NCBI GenBank assembly: GCA_047495785.1
Contig: JBLDXI010000013.1
Span: 1,860,001 to 1,924,000 of the forward strand
Direction of reading: 5' to 3'
DNA from: Lepidodermella squamata
Taxonomy: Eukaryota > Gastrotricha
Length of the DNA: 64,000 nt
The notes under the pieces were generated by a model. It did no database searches, was not told the origin of the DNA, and saw only the letters and a program-made list of their open reading frames with translations. Of this stretch, positions 35,408-48,265 are shown piece after piece. The translations under genes and the position numbers were made by a program. Every line of letters begins with the position of its first letter. The stretch's first letter is position 1.

Positions 35408-36267
35408 ACAACAAAATATCCACACGGTCGAAATGTTGTTACGTTGCTGTATATCTAGTCACCGTGTTTTCTGAAGTAGATGCCATTTGCTATATAACCT
35501 ATAAAATAAAAGAGTCTTCATGCGCCACTGCATGTTGCTGTTTTTAATCAGCTCATTGTATCGTCTTTTTTCTGGTAAAATAACACCCGCCATACGAAAA
35601 ACAAGTGTCAAGTCATGTCGAGTACATCATTTCCGGGTGTGTGTGAGCAATTCTCCCCGTGTCGGTCGGTGTTGTGCATCAGTTCAAGGGCAACATCTTC
35701 AGACTTACCGAATGAATAACTGAGCGTGTCACAAATGTGTTGCTGCGTAAATAGTAAGACAGAGATGGGCGAAAAAAGACCGAGTTGAGGGGCTTTATAG
35801 AGCCGCCGACGTGCCCTTTCCGGGCCGCTTGAATTCAATAATCCTGCGGCGACGGCGATTGACGGAACCGCGTGGCCGGCCGCTAGCTACAACATGTACA
35901 CACCGCTTTAGTCACGCAGGAGTGTTTGCGGACACTCCCATCCCATTCCACCCCGCCACACACTTTAACGAGCAATAAACAGAGTCTCGGCGCGTAATGC
36001 GCTATGAAAGCGCCGATGAGCCGAAAGAGCATATTCGCGACCGGCCAGCGTAAACACTAGTAAGCAGCCGGCGACGTTTACACCGCTAACAAGGCAGCAT
36101 CGCACGAACTTACGTGCCCATCATTTGCCGCAATTATACAAGTCACATAATTATTACACAATTGAGATAATTCCATGATTGACCTTGTTATCACCTTGCC
36201 TATTCCCTACCTCAGCTGAATCATCATTCCGATTACTTTTACTAGAATTGATAATTTATTTTCAAAA
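35408..36267. other. Intergenic
   Basis: 860 bp with a GC-rich stretch at about 35800-36090 (several GCCGGC and CGGCG runs) that looks like a promoter for the next gene. AATAAA-type signal near 35505 for MRPL51. No gene seen. Confidence 0.45.
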
Positions 36268-37030
36268 ATGGCTTCGACAGCCGCTTTGACAGTGATTGCG
36301 ACTGTTTTATTCGCATCAACTGCCCGGGCGTTCCCTGTAAACTTTTTTGAAAATGCCCTGCAGAATTTTCGGCTCAACGATTCCGCTGTTGAACAGCACA
36401 TTCAAGAAGGTTCGAAATCGTAGTGTTAACAAGATTTTTACGTTTTATCTAATATTAAATAATTTAGTAACTCGGGACATACTCAATAACCCTCAGATCA
36501 TGACCTTGTTTACCCAAATTCGGTCCGAAGTTGCGACTATGGTGAAGCAAATCGAAGATGTTGAAATTAAGAAACATGGCAAGAACTCAGAAGAGCAACC
36601 TCTTCAATTCGATCAAACGACGGTGGCATCAGTGCCTTCAACCGCCAACTGGACAGGTAAAATAGCTAAAATAATCAAACCCCGCTTTCTGCTTGACAAT
36701 TAATAATACCAATAGTCGAAAAATGCTAACAAAATCTGTTTCTATTGTATTGTAGAGCAAATTCGTTCTCGCTTAGTTTCCACGCAGCCGCTTCTTGTTC
36801 GCAATCGTAGGCAACAACAACAGACCTTGTTGTGCGGTCTTGCGAACCTGATAAATAGCGTAGCTGTGTCGATGACCGTCGGCATTCTAGAGACCCAGCT
36901 GAATATGTTGCCGCAAGATTTCCGCAATTTTATCAAGTCCGTCGTAGCGCAATCAATAGCACTGTCGATAAACCAAATTTTCGGACAGTTTACCAACTCA
37001 CCAACATGCATCGACATGGGCAAGAAATGA
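36268..37030 (+). CDS. Small secreted protein of unknown function (pair member 1)
   Basis: Three exons (36268-36409, 36468-36656, 36756-37030) join to 201 codons. The N-terminus (ALTVIATVLFASTARA) is a clear signal peptide. The mature protein is mainly helical and amphipathic, with few cysteines (LLCGLANLINS near residue 138, and SPTCIDMGKK at the end). A QQQQ patch precedes the cysteine region. No domain recognised. The next gene shares the C-terminal layout (a cysteine before an amphipathic segment and a terminal TCI motif), so the two are probably ancient tandem duplicates. Confidence 0.75.
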
Positions 37031-37225
37031 CACCAGCCATCTCGAGACATTTCTTACTGCTAACCCTGCGTCTTGCTTTTCATACACATTAACATCTGTT
37101 TTTATTGTGCTTTGATAGCAATAAAATTCATGAAGTGTGCGTTGCTTCATAGTAAAATTATAACGATGTTGAGCATCATCTGCCGAACGCAAATAACAAT
37201 AAAAAAGCAGTAACATTTTAAACCC

Positions 37226-37673
37226 ATGATTATTACCTGCAATGCTATTTTCAAAGACATTTTGGCGTCAGTCAAGTTAGCCAGGTCGCGCCGTCAAGCC
37301 GAGTTGCTAGCCGGCTTGTTGGGCGGCGGTGGTGGCGGACTTGGCGCGCTTCTCGGTGGCGGAGGGGGTGGAACGGAGGGTGGCGAGGGTTCAAGTGGCG
37401 CCGGCAACCTGATTTGTACCATTGGATCAATCGTATATTCGACCGTTTCGTCTACTGTTTTGAACAGTATCAACACTGCTCTAGGAGAAAACGTGGCGCC
37501 TTGGGCGAAGGGTGTGTTTTCAATCGGGAAATATTTCATTCGATTTTTATTTCTGACAAATAGATATAATCAATGGTCTTTTGCAAACGAGTCTTACTAC
37601 AGGTTTCCGCGAAGTATTTCGACTTTTGACCAATGGAGAAACGTGCATTAGCGCCGGGCCAGAAGCTGGCTAA
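37226..37673 (+). CDS. Glycine-rich small protein of unknown function (pair member 2)
   Basis: Two exons (37226-37511, 37603-37673) join to 118 codons; splicing replaces a read-through end with GFREVFRLLTNGETCISAG. A SRRQAELLAGLL stretch leads into two glycine runs (six Gly each, separated by LGALL), then NLICTIGSIVYSTVSS and the terminal TCISAG. The layout of cysteine, amphipathic helix and final TCI parallels pair member 1. No signal peptide is visible at this ATG, so a 5' exon may be missing: the acceptor-like TGGCGTCAG at about 37273 hints at this, and true coding might begin there. The SRRQ site could be a processing site. Confidence 0.55.
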
Positions 37674-39685
37674 ATTGAGCTGTGAATGTCCTTCAAAAAC
37701 TTATAAGATTGGATTATATTTTTGTAAGAAATATTTTTCTTCCCCATTGTAGCTTTATATGCATGTTTTAGACGCTTTCGCTTAAGCGATAGCATGTCCC
37801 ATTTTAGACTCCCGTTGAAAGTAAAACTGGACTGATGAAAGCTTGTTCAACATTTTACAGACATCAGTATAGTAGAGTTATATACTGCGTGACGTTCCCG
37901 CGAGTCTCGCTGGAAGCTGAGGGGAAAAATAAGATACCCGCGTCGCTGACACTAACCCATGATTGTGCTACAAAAGATAGGATCAGTATTTCCCGGCTCC
38001 AGAGATAATGCACGAAGCAACTGATTTTCCCGTCATAATATCTACTGGGCGAAAAGCCAACTATTTTACGAACCAATTATTATTTGTCCTTGATTCAAGG
38101 TCAACAGCGAACTATAGCAATGTTCCTCTGCGCCGGGCTCCCTTCCTTTCTCTTGTCCCAAATATAGGGCGCAGTATGTAATTAAAAAAGCCTTTAAGTG
38201 AAACGCTTTCATTTTTATTTTTTTCCATATTTCTCAATTTTTCATCAGACTGTTTTTCATACGGAAATATATAATAAGAATAATTGACAATCCGAACCAA
38301 AACGCTATATACAGAAGACAAAAAATACACAATTATTAATGTTAGTATTTACGTTCTACACACGACATATGGGCGCGCACACACACACACACGACGCAAA
38401 AAAAGATACTGCCTAAGTTCCGAATGAGAAATAGATCTCTCACGACGCCGGCAGCAAGAATACTACTTAGAGGACACCTGTTGATCGTATGTCACTTTTT
38501 CGGTAATTACAACTTTCACCAAGCCGATCGTGACGCAAAAAACTAGCTGTAACGAGGCTTTCAACGTGGGTCAAGCGGCACGCGTGCGCTAACGGCACGT
38601 GCGTCAAAAAACCCACATGCGACGAGACTACTGGCAAGTGACACCTCGGCGTGCTCCTGAGACCACGCTTTTTAACACGGCGTGCACTCTTTCGTAGTAA
38701 TACCTCGTTTCGCGTCGAATCCACAGGTTGTTTCATTACACTCACAATCGCTGGAGCACAATCGTTTCGGGATAGCTGGTGGTCAAAAATAGGTAGTAAA
38801 AGGTTTTTACCGTTTTCCTTCTCCGATTTGCAGGCTAATTCGTTCATTATAACTGGTCGTTATTTCATGATTATTATCGCCACCGTTATGAACTTTTGCC
38901 ACGGGATTAAATGCTAATTAATATGGTGATTAATATTATGATTTCGTTTTCTTTCATTTCTCTTCAAATATATAAGAATATATATATATAAATCATCGTC
39001 ATCAAAACATCATCGAGAAAGCGAGAAGATTTGATGCAAAAAAACACGTGAAATACACAAATAATGGTAATGCCAAAACAAAGTCTCGCAGCAGCGGCGG
39101 CGGCTGGTGATACATATAGATATTTGTACATAGCAAAAATTCGCCCGCCTCGTCTGCTCACATTTATACATCGCAACAGAGAAGTAGAATAAGTATTTCA
39201 AGCCATCTTTTAACAATAATGAAATAGAAGTAACAAAGAGCACTTTATCCGCGCGTAATGAACAAAAAATTGTAGGTAGGAAGAGAGGAGTCGCGGCCTT
39301 CTCTTGTCACAATATAGCTTATAATAACACAGGGTGTCACGTGCAAAACGTTCCAACCGTGCGCATTTGATCGGTGCCGGTTTTTTTCCATATAATTATA
39401 TATATCGTCGAGGATCGAGAAATCACGCGTTGAAAGACGGCCATTATTATATATATTCCCTGTCAGAGTTTTCTCACTCTTTCATGTTCCGCTGCTGTTC
39501 CGAAAATAACAAAATAAGTGGCTGGCTTTGTGTTGGAATATGTTCACTTTTAACGATTATTATTATTATTTAGGCGACGAAAAAAGAAAGAACTAGAGAG
39601 TGTGTGTGCGCGCCATTTGAAAAACAGGAGAAGAGTTAGCTATAAGTTTTATTTTCCGGGGTGATTAAAAATCGTTGTCAACGCG
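37674..39685. other. Intergenic or PNUTS 3' UTR, with simple repeats
   Basis: About 2 kb between convergent genes. It contains a CA run at 38378-38393, TA-rich runs at about 38967-38991 and 39396-39408, and TTA triplets near 39557-39571. Short open frames lack codon structure. Part is likely the 3' UTR of the minus-strand PNUTS gene. Confidence 0.5.
38378..38393. repeat. (CA)n microsatellite
   Basis: About eight CA units directly after a GGGCGCG sequence. Confidence 0.85.
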
Positions 39686-42600
39686 TCACCGCCGACCGGC
39701 CGCGACGGCAGTGGCAACCGGCGCCCTGACCGATGGGTTTTGCGAGTGGTCCCGCGGCGAGTCGCGAGACGGATGATCGTCCATCTTCGCCACGTTTTCC
39801 AACGGCTTCTGAATGTGTTTGAACTTGCAGTAGTGTTGCCGCGGGCAGTCGCCTGACTCGTAAAAGTAGCGACAAACACCGAACGGGACTTTGCTAGGAA
39901 TACCTATAGCATTGCCAGACATTAGACCAGATCGAAATAAGCTAGTTTGACCAGGCTTACCAGCAGGAAATCGCATGGAGACGGGCTGCCGTCTCGAGTC
40001 GAAGTTTTGTTGATATTCGCCACGCTGTTGCGGCGGCTGGTCCGGGGTTGGCAGTAAAGCGGGGCCGGACGACGACCCGACAGGCACTATGGTAGGTGGC
40101 GAGTTTGACGAGGGCGGTTGCGAAGATGCCGGGGCAGAGGCGACTGGTGCAACCGGAGGCGGAAAGGGGACTGAACCTGGGAACGGCGGGATCACAGATT
40201 GAGAGGCCGGGTCGAGACCCGGTGGCGGTGGGAACGGCATTCCGGGCGGAAACGGGAACGGCGGGAAAGGCATGCCGGGTGGTGGGGGGAACGGCGGTGG
40301 CGGCATGGGCGGTAGAGATCCGTCCGGGCCTGGCGGCATCGGTGGGAACGGCATGTTCGGGTCGAATGGCGGGAAAAACGGTGGCGGTGGAATTGGCACG
40401 CCGTCCGGGCCAGGCATTGGGAACATACCAGGCGGAGGGGGTGGAATCGCTAAAATTTAAATAAAATTCAAAAAATTGATTACATTGAAACACAAAAAAT
40501 TACCAGGCGCAACAACTGGGGTTGAATCAACGGATTGAGGAGGGGTGGCAGCAGGGTTTCCGCTAGAGATTGCGGCTAACACAGAAGAAAGCGGCCCGGG
40601 TAGCGTCACAGCCGAAGGAGCGGAGGTTTGCTGATAAGTTGGCGACATTGCGTCCGGAATATCCGGCGCAACTTCCAGTGGAATCGGCTTTGTCACAACC
40701 GCCGATTCACTGAACATGTCCGAGGCGTTAGGTTCAGCCGGCGAATCTGGAATGTCTCGCCGGATGAAGTAGACAACCTCTAGGACCCGCAACTGGTGAT
40801 CAGCCTGCGTGTATTTCTCCTTAGACTCCGTGCCTTTTTGACTGAAAATATTCGCGATGTTCTCGGGTAAATCGACCGGAATCAACCGCCTCCAAACCGG
40901 AGCGCCTGGTGAGGACGATCCGGGTGAGTAACCGGGAGATGTTCGAGATGATAATAGAGAAGACGAAGTAGTATACGGCATACCGCCGTCGATATCCTCC
41001 TGTTCTTGCATCGCTAGTTGCTGATCGACTTGTTTCGCCTTTTGCAACGCGCTCCTGTCCATTTGCATCTCGGCCTTCTTCATCGCATCACCGTGCTGCC
41101 GGCCATGCATGATCGGCTCGTGTTCAACCTCGAAATACTTGATTTTTCGCAGTTCGGCATCCGAATCCGGCCACCAGACTTTTTTCTTGCCTGATTTCGA
41201 GGGGCCTGATGGCGAGGCCGAGTGAGGGGGTGTCGCATCGCCTGCTGATGGGTCGATTGGGGGTGTTGCGGTTCGAGTTGCGGTCGAGGCGATATCGGTT
41301 AGTGGCACGGGCGCAGGGCGCTTTTTCCGCCTGATCAACCCGCTTCCGCCGGTTGGACTGGTCGCCATGCTAGCGGCCATTGATTGAGCAGCTTGAGTTG
41401 CACTGATGACTCCGATTGCAGGCGGGGGGACTCGAGGGGCACTGAGGGCGTCCATGAAACCGGACGATTCTCGGTATTCGACAACTTTTGGTGGCGGAGC
41501 TGGTTTTTTTGCTGGGGGCGGGACGGCAGCGCCGTTCATGTGGGAATTCATGGCTTCGAAGACGTTGCCAGTCGTGGTTTTCGGGCGTTTTGTTGCATTT
41601 GCATCCTCTTGAGCACTGTAAATTGAGAAAAAAACAGGTTAACTATCGGATTTGGTAATATTATCGAAAAAAATACGCGCGCATGTAGTCGCAATACAAT
41701 AGCCTCATTTGAACACACATAACAGATAAGACAGATAATTTTTCGACGTGAAGGAAGATTTTTTCGCGAAATTTCACTTCGCTGCTTGGAAAAAGACGAT
41801 AATTCAGCCAATTTTTCAACAGACACGTGTTTCTTCCTCGATGACGCACGATCTTCTAAAAAGTGGTTCTCCATGTTTGTACACGATGTAATCTCGAACA
41901 TCTGAAGTCGAAGCCCATTTAAAGCCGTTTCATTTTACAGAAATTTGATATTTCGTGAGGCAAATCGGTGAAAACTTCGAATTTTCAAGGCCTCCCTCAA
42001 TATCAAGAGAATTTACTGTGATCTGACCGCGTTCACACTAAATTTGGGGTAATTTAAGAGAAAGATTGCTTCTTAACTGATATCGTATTTGCCTTACTTC
42101 GAAGCGAATTTCATCAAATAATAATAATAATATTATTATTAAAAAAATAAATACTAATAATATTGCCAGTACTAAATGTATCCAACTATCAATAATTCTC
42201 ATCTAAATGCCCCAAAAAATTAAAATGAATCATTATTGCCAAATTGTAAGGAAAATAAAATGTCTACCTAAAAAAATTAAAAAATATACGGTGAGCAGCA
42301 GCCCGAATGGCTGAAACCAGAAAAAATGTAACCTACGAGAAAATGACCCTAAACCGCAAATAAAAAACTTTACTAACTTTACGCTATAGCTCAATTCTTG
42401 AAGAGAGCAGTAAAAAATTATGCTTAAATTATTTAAATTCCACCCATTTTACCACTCAATTGAGAAGCCTACGGCACCCGATTGCTCACCACTGAGAATT
42501 ACTGTCAAAGTATCATGCTATTTGGTCCTCAACTGGCTTGTATATTCATTTCCCAAGCATGACTTGAGTGGTATTATTCAAGCCTCAATAAATCTCCACC

Positions 42601-44023
42601 ACCCTGTTCATCAGCTTGGCGTTTGTAGTAATCCAAGAATTCCAAATTCTTAAACAACCAATTCCCGTGTTAAAATAGCATGGGAAGCAAGAACGGGGCT
42701 TGCAGTTGCGGCGAAAATCGTGCGTGAAACGGAATCCTTTCCCTGTACAAGACATTAGTGTAAAAGTTATCAGCAAAACGTGAATTGCTTCCGAATCAGT
42801 CGTGTCGGCTCGACGTTAATCCCAAATAATTGACTGGCCACACTGCATGAAACTTTGCTGACCTAAAACGCAAACTTTCTGCTTCACCTGATAACTGCTG
42901 CTGGAACTTGAGTCTGTGTCAGCTCGTACGAATGCATTTGAAAGACCATCGACGTTCAAACGAGAGTGCGTTAAGAAATTAATTAAAATTCATTAGAAAT
43001 GCGAGAAAATACATCAGATTGAGCGCGAGTATCATCACAAACAAATGAGGCATATTGAAAGCGACGAAGTATATAAATCTTTCTGTTTCATAGCAATAAA
43101 AGAGCGCCGCGATTACAGTTGTTGGAGCATAGAACGAACGCTACTAACTTGGTCCTCTTAGCCGGTGCACTAGGCTGCGGCTCAAGGCCAGTCGACCGGA
43201 ATTTGGTCGGATGCGTTTTGACTGTTGCGGCTTTGGACTTCTGCTGGTTGTTCGACGGTTGAGTTATCGACAGGGGAACGATCGGTTTGCTGATTGTGTC
43301 GACGGCGTCTTGCATGTCGTCGATCACGTTCGAGTTCGAGCTGGAGTCCTCGTCCATTTTCGAAGACGTAACTGAAGAAGTCACAGGCTTGGGTTTCGGC
43401 TTTGCTGGAACAGTTGCCGCGATTTGCTTCTTCCAAGCTTGGCAAATAGACAAACTGACTTTCGCTACTTCGGCGTACCCTGAACGTAAAATAAACACGC
43501 AAATGAAGTTAGATATTACTGTCATCAATCATTGAGATAAACGCACGTTTGTCAGTGTTTTTCGCGAGTTTGGCGAGGACTTTCGCAGTTGGTGTTGATT
43601 TCAGCACATCGACGTCGACTGGAAGAATCGAAAAGACACCGAGGAGCTCCAAAATCAGAGCTAGATTTTCATCGTGTATCGATTCGTCGAGCCAATTCGA
43701 TAGAATTGACCAGCCTTCACTGGTTATTAGTCTAAAAAGATCAGAATAGTAATCATTCGGTAATTACATGAATAAACAAACTTTTTCAAAATATCCTTAT
43801 TCCTTGTGGAAGAAATGATCAACAGGTAGACGCATCGGCTCGCCATTTTTGTAGCATTGTCCCTCATGAAACTGAACATAAAAAAACATGTTTGAACAGT
43901 GAAATCGAAAAAAATTAGTGTAACCAACCCGACAATGCGCTGTACGTGTGACAGCTCTTTGATTCCGCCATTCGAATCGAGCATAGGGCTAATAGCCTCT
44001 AGCACGTTCTTCGGATCGACCAT
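39686..44023 (-). CDS. PPP1R10: PNUTS, nuclear PP1-targeting subunit
   Basis: Six minus-strand exons (44023-43929, 43871-43782, 43731-43547, 43479-43149, 41615-40504, 40449-39686) join to 858 codons. In order: a TFIIS N-terminal (LW) domain (MASRCVYLLIISSTRNKDIL, then WSILSNWLDESI), the conserved KFRSTGLE, SGFMDALSAP, a PP1-binding KVWWPD (379-384, an RVxF variant), a long Pro/Gly/Phe-rich region, and a C-terminal CCCH finger C797-x8-C806-x5-C812-x3-H816. PNUTS targets PP1 to chromatin and regulates Pol II termination and mitotic exit. Intron 4 is about 1.53 kb. Exon 4 ends at donor GTTAGT, the choice that keeps phase. A 57-nt GT-AG segment near the 3' end may be an optional intron. Confidence 0.92.
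41616..43148 (-). other. Long PNUTS intron 4
   Basis: 1533 bp, AT-rich, with a palindromic ATT/AAT run at about 42119-42145. No nested gene recognised. Confidence 0.65.
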
Positions 44024-47000
44024 TAGAATAATTACTTTCACTCAATCACTTATTTTAAAAATTCTAAAGCAATGAAGACAATTAGTTACAAGTCAGCTCT
44101 AGAACCTTATCAATTGCGAATCACTTCACGACGCTTCACTCCAAAATACTGCTTCCGAAATAACCGAAGTTAAAATTGGCAAGGTAAATAATTCAGAAGC
44201 GGGACCCCAAGTGAAGGCCTCAATATTTACAAAACACATAAAAATGAGCCATAACCGAATTTACAAGTCAGGCTCGAGAAATGAGGCTACGAGTGCCACC
44301 ATTTTCCTCATTTTCCCAGGTTCGGGAGAACCACTGAACTATCGAGTGACCCCACAAGGGCGAAGAATGTTGTACGACTGTAATTGGTATCCAGCTTAAA
44401 AATGTGTACCTGTCACTTATCTCGCAACTAATAGCTTCTCCACTGTTATGCACTTTCCACGTTACAAAAAGCTCTCTAACGTTCGTGAGATATCGTGAGT
44501 ATGGTCGCATGATCCTTAGATTGTCTGTGACCTCAATCGAAAGCGTGTTCTGTGGAGAGCAGACGTGGATGAATCCCTAGCATTCAAAAGGTACAACAAT
44601 GTTGAAGTAGATGGCCATACAAGGGTGGCTGCGCTTAAATTGGGACATCCACTTACTAGCTCGTAGGAGTTGCGAAGCCCTCATCTAAACAAATGGAGCC
44701 CAAATTTAATAATCAATGGTTCAGGAGGTTAGAGAGCTTCTCGGTATTATTTGGCGCACACAATAACGCTAAAAATAAATCGCAATGACTGCCGAATAAT
44801 CAATACATCAGTACTGGAGGAACGAGCGTTCATGAGACAGGTAATGATATCCGCTAGGTAATACTACTTCACTGTCATGGTTTATCATAACGGTTAGCAT
44901 TCAATTTTTCGAATGGTTGTCGTGATGATTCATCGATGAATCATCAATGAATCATCAATGTCCAAGAAAAAGAGCTACGCAGCGAATGAATAAATGAAGT
45001 CACCACCAACAAGCCCACATATTCGGAGTCCTGCAAGGCTTAGCATGAATTTGAAGGCTTGGCGACATGAAGCGCAGCTGCGACAATCGGGCATGCTATT
45101 TCTTCTGTTGCGTAACTGCAGTCTTTCTCAACAACTTCCGGCAACATTCTCGAGTTTAAGGTTTCAGGATTTCTTGATGCTTGATCGTAGCAATAAACAA
45201 CACGCACATCTTGCAATTTTATTTGAACACTGCGTGAAAGTTGGTAACCCTTTAATATCAACAAAATACACATTTTACCGCTCGCTTATCAAAATCGGAC
45301 TTCTCCTTGATGACGCTTGGCAAGTTCAAGTCAAATTCTTATCATTTCGTCAAGTAAATGCAAAAATGTAAAATACCTAGAAAAAATACAAAGGCGAATG
45401 AAACAGCGAGTCAAGTATTGATAGAGCCGGACATCGGCATTTCGATAGAAGCCAGTAGGCGAGATACTAGGGAAACGATTGCAAGACCGTGATAATCTAA
45501 TGCGCCTGAGTTAATCAGGGCAACGCCTAAATATTTAGTCACAGAACAAACTAATCGCAGTTCAAGTCTAAAATTGACCCGCGATGAAATGCCCTGATTA
45601 TTGTAGTCGGGACCCGGTCATATAAACTGAGCGTGCGGGTTGATTCTGTAACAAACGCTGCATGGAATTTAGATTGTTGCCCAAAAAGCAGTTGGCTATC
45701 AATCATCACCACGACTTAATTACTACTAAAAATAGTAGAGCTTTACATTTCACCTGCCTACCGTCTAAATGTCAAAAAGATAATACTAGGCGGAGTAGAT
45801 ATTTACCTAATTTATGCATCAAATGTAGCCCCCTCTCTCAGGGATCTCAGTAACAAGTTAGCATGCACGCGGAAGCGGAATGTTAGCTTAGATGAATTAC
45901 AAGCTCCCCTTGATCCGAAGCCCGAATCACGAATCAGCCATACGCCATAGCACTTTCAAGGGAGCACATCGCTTGCCGTATAATCACCTTTGATACATAC
46001 CTGCTAAATAGAATGCAGAATGCAAATCTCACAAACTTCTCGACTTCGTGGTTGTGGTTGTTACTAGTGTCTGCTAATCTGCAAAATAAATAAGCGAAAT
46101 GCTGCTGGCAGCTGACACTGAGGCGTAATTTTTATTCAAATACAGCCCAACAGACCCAATGGTTGTCGCCGATGTCCAAAATCGTTCATAGAAGACACTT
46201 ACCTCCAGGCATCATAACGAGATCAATTTTCAGCAGCTGTAACCCATTAAGGAGCCATAAGGTTGCATATGATGTACTCTTGAAACGTGAAAAAGATGAA
46301 AACTTGGATAGATAAATGGTAGCTAGTTGCTAGGTTGAGCCTAGCATAGATACGGGATACGGTATTCGAACAGTATTAATTTCAAACTTGAACAAAATTA
46401 TGCAGTTCATGGCCATATCATTACAGTATCTGCGAAACTCTCATTGCTAGTAAATTGATTGATAAGCGAGAGCGTTAGATTATTTCAGAGCAGTTTCAAG
46501 TTCAGGTAAGCACCATGATTTATTCAGAAAACCTGAGAAACTGCCGTCACACTGACACGCTGCTAGATTGCAAATTCCACGAGGTTATAGCGGATGAACT
46601 AAACAGCCATCGGCTCAGATTGACAGCCGGTACCTAATAAACGAATCAGCAATCAGGCAACAGGATTCCGGAAACAAAGAACACAGGGAACTTGTGACTC
46701 GCGGAGTTAACCTGGCCAAACCAAACTTCGAGTAACCAGAAAACAAAGAAACTGCACGAACATGGAAAAATGCAGTAAACAAATCGAGAACAAAGGACTT
46801 TTTTCACCGAAAAAAAATATTTTATTATCAAACCAACATTTTTATTGAAAATTATTCAAGATGAATTTTAGATAATTAATTTTTGAATTTGGATTTTTGC
46901 GGGAAATTTGGGAAAAATCGATGATAAAGTTGGGTACATTGGCATTGGCTCAGCTGATCAGGTTCAGGCTCCTGATGTCCTGTGTCCCGGAACCTGGAAG

Positions 47001-47436
47001 CTCTAAACGTTTATGTGTAACATCTGAGATATATGAGATCTATGAAGTAGCCCTCGAAATTCTGATATCTTCTGATTCTTATATGCCTTCACGCTACAAG
47101 GATCAGCGTTGACTGTGTTATATCAGTGGATTTGGTTCGAGCCTACGATTATGATGCCTGAAGACTTCTATGCCAAATATTAACACCGGCTGCTTTCACT
47201 TGAAATAGTTAACGTCCTGTGGGGGATCAATATTCAATAATCTTTCTCTGTCAATACTCGTCCGGTAATAAAATGGAGGCCGCAAGGGCACTCCAGAGAA
47301 GAATGCTTGGAACTTCTGTAGCTTTCATACCTCATACCACAAAACCACATCGTCCAGACGACTAAATATTGCTATATAATTTAGCTGCCTCCTGAAGGAT
47401 ACATTTTCCACTTCTAATTTTTCTTAGGACTAAATC
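44024..47436. other. Large divergent intergenic region, PNUTS to YEATS4
   Basis: 3.4 kb, the longest gene-free stretch here. It contains a short tandem repeat with a GAATCATCAAT unit at about 44928-44960. A plus-strand frame at 44994-45371 (125 codons) has no splice context or family match. A TTTTTCTTAG acceptor lies at 47417-47427, just before the YEATS4 start. Nothing else recognised. Confidence 0.45.
44928..44960. repeat. Short imperfect tandem repeat
   Basis: About three copies of a GAATCATCAAT-like unit, the first carrying substitutions (TTCATCGATGAATCATC). Confidence 0.7.
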
Positions 47437-48165
47437 ATGGATGAAGACTTTGCTTCGTCTTCTGTGTCCCGAATGCGAGGGCTCGTAGTGGTCAAACCAG
47501 TTGTTTATGGAAATGTTGCCAAGTACTTCGGTAAGAAGCGAGACGAAGACAATCATACCCATCAGTGGACAGTGTATGTCAAGCCTTTCTATAACGAAGA
47601 CATGTCACAATACGTGAAGAAAGTAACTTTCAAATTGCACGATAGTTACTCTGAGTGCCTTCGTGTAGTTACGACACCTCCTTACGAAGTAACGGAAACT
47701 GGATGGGGCGAATTTGAAATCCAAATTAAAATTCACTTTCACGATATGAATGAGAAGCCTGTGGCCTTGTATCACATGCTGAAACTATTTCAATCCGAAG
47801 CGAATTTGTATCTAACCGATCGAAATCTCATATCCGAGTATTACGATGAGCTAGTTTTCTACGAGCCATCGTCGTTAATGTATCAGCTACTGCAAAATCC
47901 GAAGCCAATCACGTACGGAAGTTATCGCCATGACACCGATTTTGTATCTCTTGCCGGCCATCAGCTGGATGCTATTCGCCAAGCTCAGACGAAGGCAACT
48001 GAGGAGACAGCTCAGCTAACCCAGAAGATAAAGAAAAGACACGAAGAAATTTTGCGGATTCGAGAGCACATCAATCGCGTTAAGCGTTCAAAGGAACAGG
48101 AGCAACTCCGCCTCCAACCTGTCACAGCTTCTGCGCCTGAAGCGCTGATCTCCGCAAATCAGTGA
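47437..48165 (+). CDS. YEATS4: YEATS-domain chromatin reader GAS41
   Basis: One uninterrupted exon of 242 codons; human YEATS4 has 227. The YEATS domain (about residues 17-140) carries [35 protein letters not shown] and [12 protein letters not shown], nearly the same as human, with the aromatic residues that hold acylated lysine. The C-terminal about 60 residues form a coiled coil ([15 protein letters not shown]) used for dimerisation in SRCAP and NuA4/TIP60 complexes, where it reads H3 acylation and supports H2A.Z loading. An acceptor-like TTTTTCTTAG lies nine bases before the ATG. The next gene, VPS41, starts 100 bp after the stop on the same strand. Confidence 0.95.
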   Translation: MDEDFASSSVSRMRGLVVVKPVVYGNVAKYFGKKRDEDNHTHQWTVYVKPFYNEDMSQYVKKVTFKLHDSYSECLRVVTTPPYEVTETGWGEFEIQIKIHFHDMNEKPVALYHMLKLFQSEANLYLTDRNLISEYYDELVFYEPSSLMYQLLQNPKPITYGSYRHDTDFVSLAGHQLDAIRQAQTKATEETAQLTQKIKKRHEEILRIREHINRVKRSKEQEQLRLQPVTASAPEALISANQ

Positions 48166-48229
48166 AATCTGATTTTTCTTTCTTTACTCTGCCGCTCACA
48201 TTAAAAATATTGATTTAATCAGTTTATTT

Positions 48230-48244
48230 CATTTCCTTTATTAG
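48230..48244 (+). other. Candidate trans-splice acceptor between YEATS4 and VPS41
   Basis: A pyrimidine-rich TTTCCTTTATTAG ends 21 bases before the VPS41 ATG and 79 bases after the YEATS4 stop. There is no room for a conventional upstream exon with its own promoter, so this could be where a spliced leader is joined. Confidence 0.4.
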
Positions 48245-48265
48245 GTTGTTGTGGTATTTAGTAAA

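Noticed and set aside
39957-40493. Long frames on both strands over the PNUTS Pro-rich exon
   Set aside because: High GC in the exon removes stops in all frames. Only one frame joins in phase and carries the CCCH finger.
44994-45371. Plus-strand 125-codon frame
   Set aside because: No homologue, no signal peptide, no neighbouring exon. Kept as intergenic.
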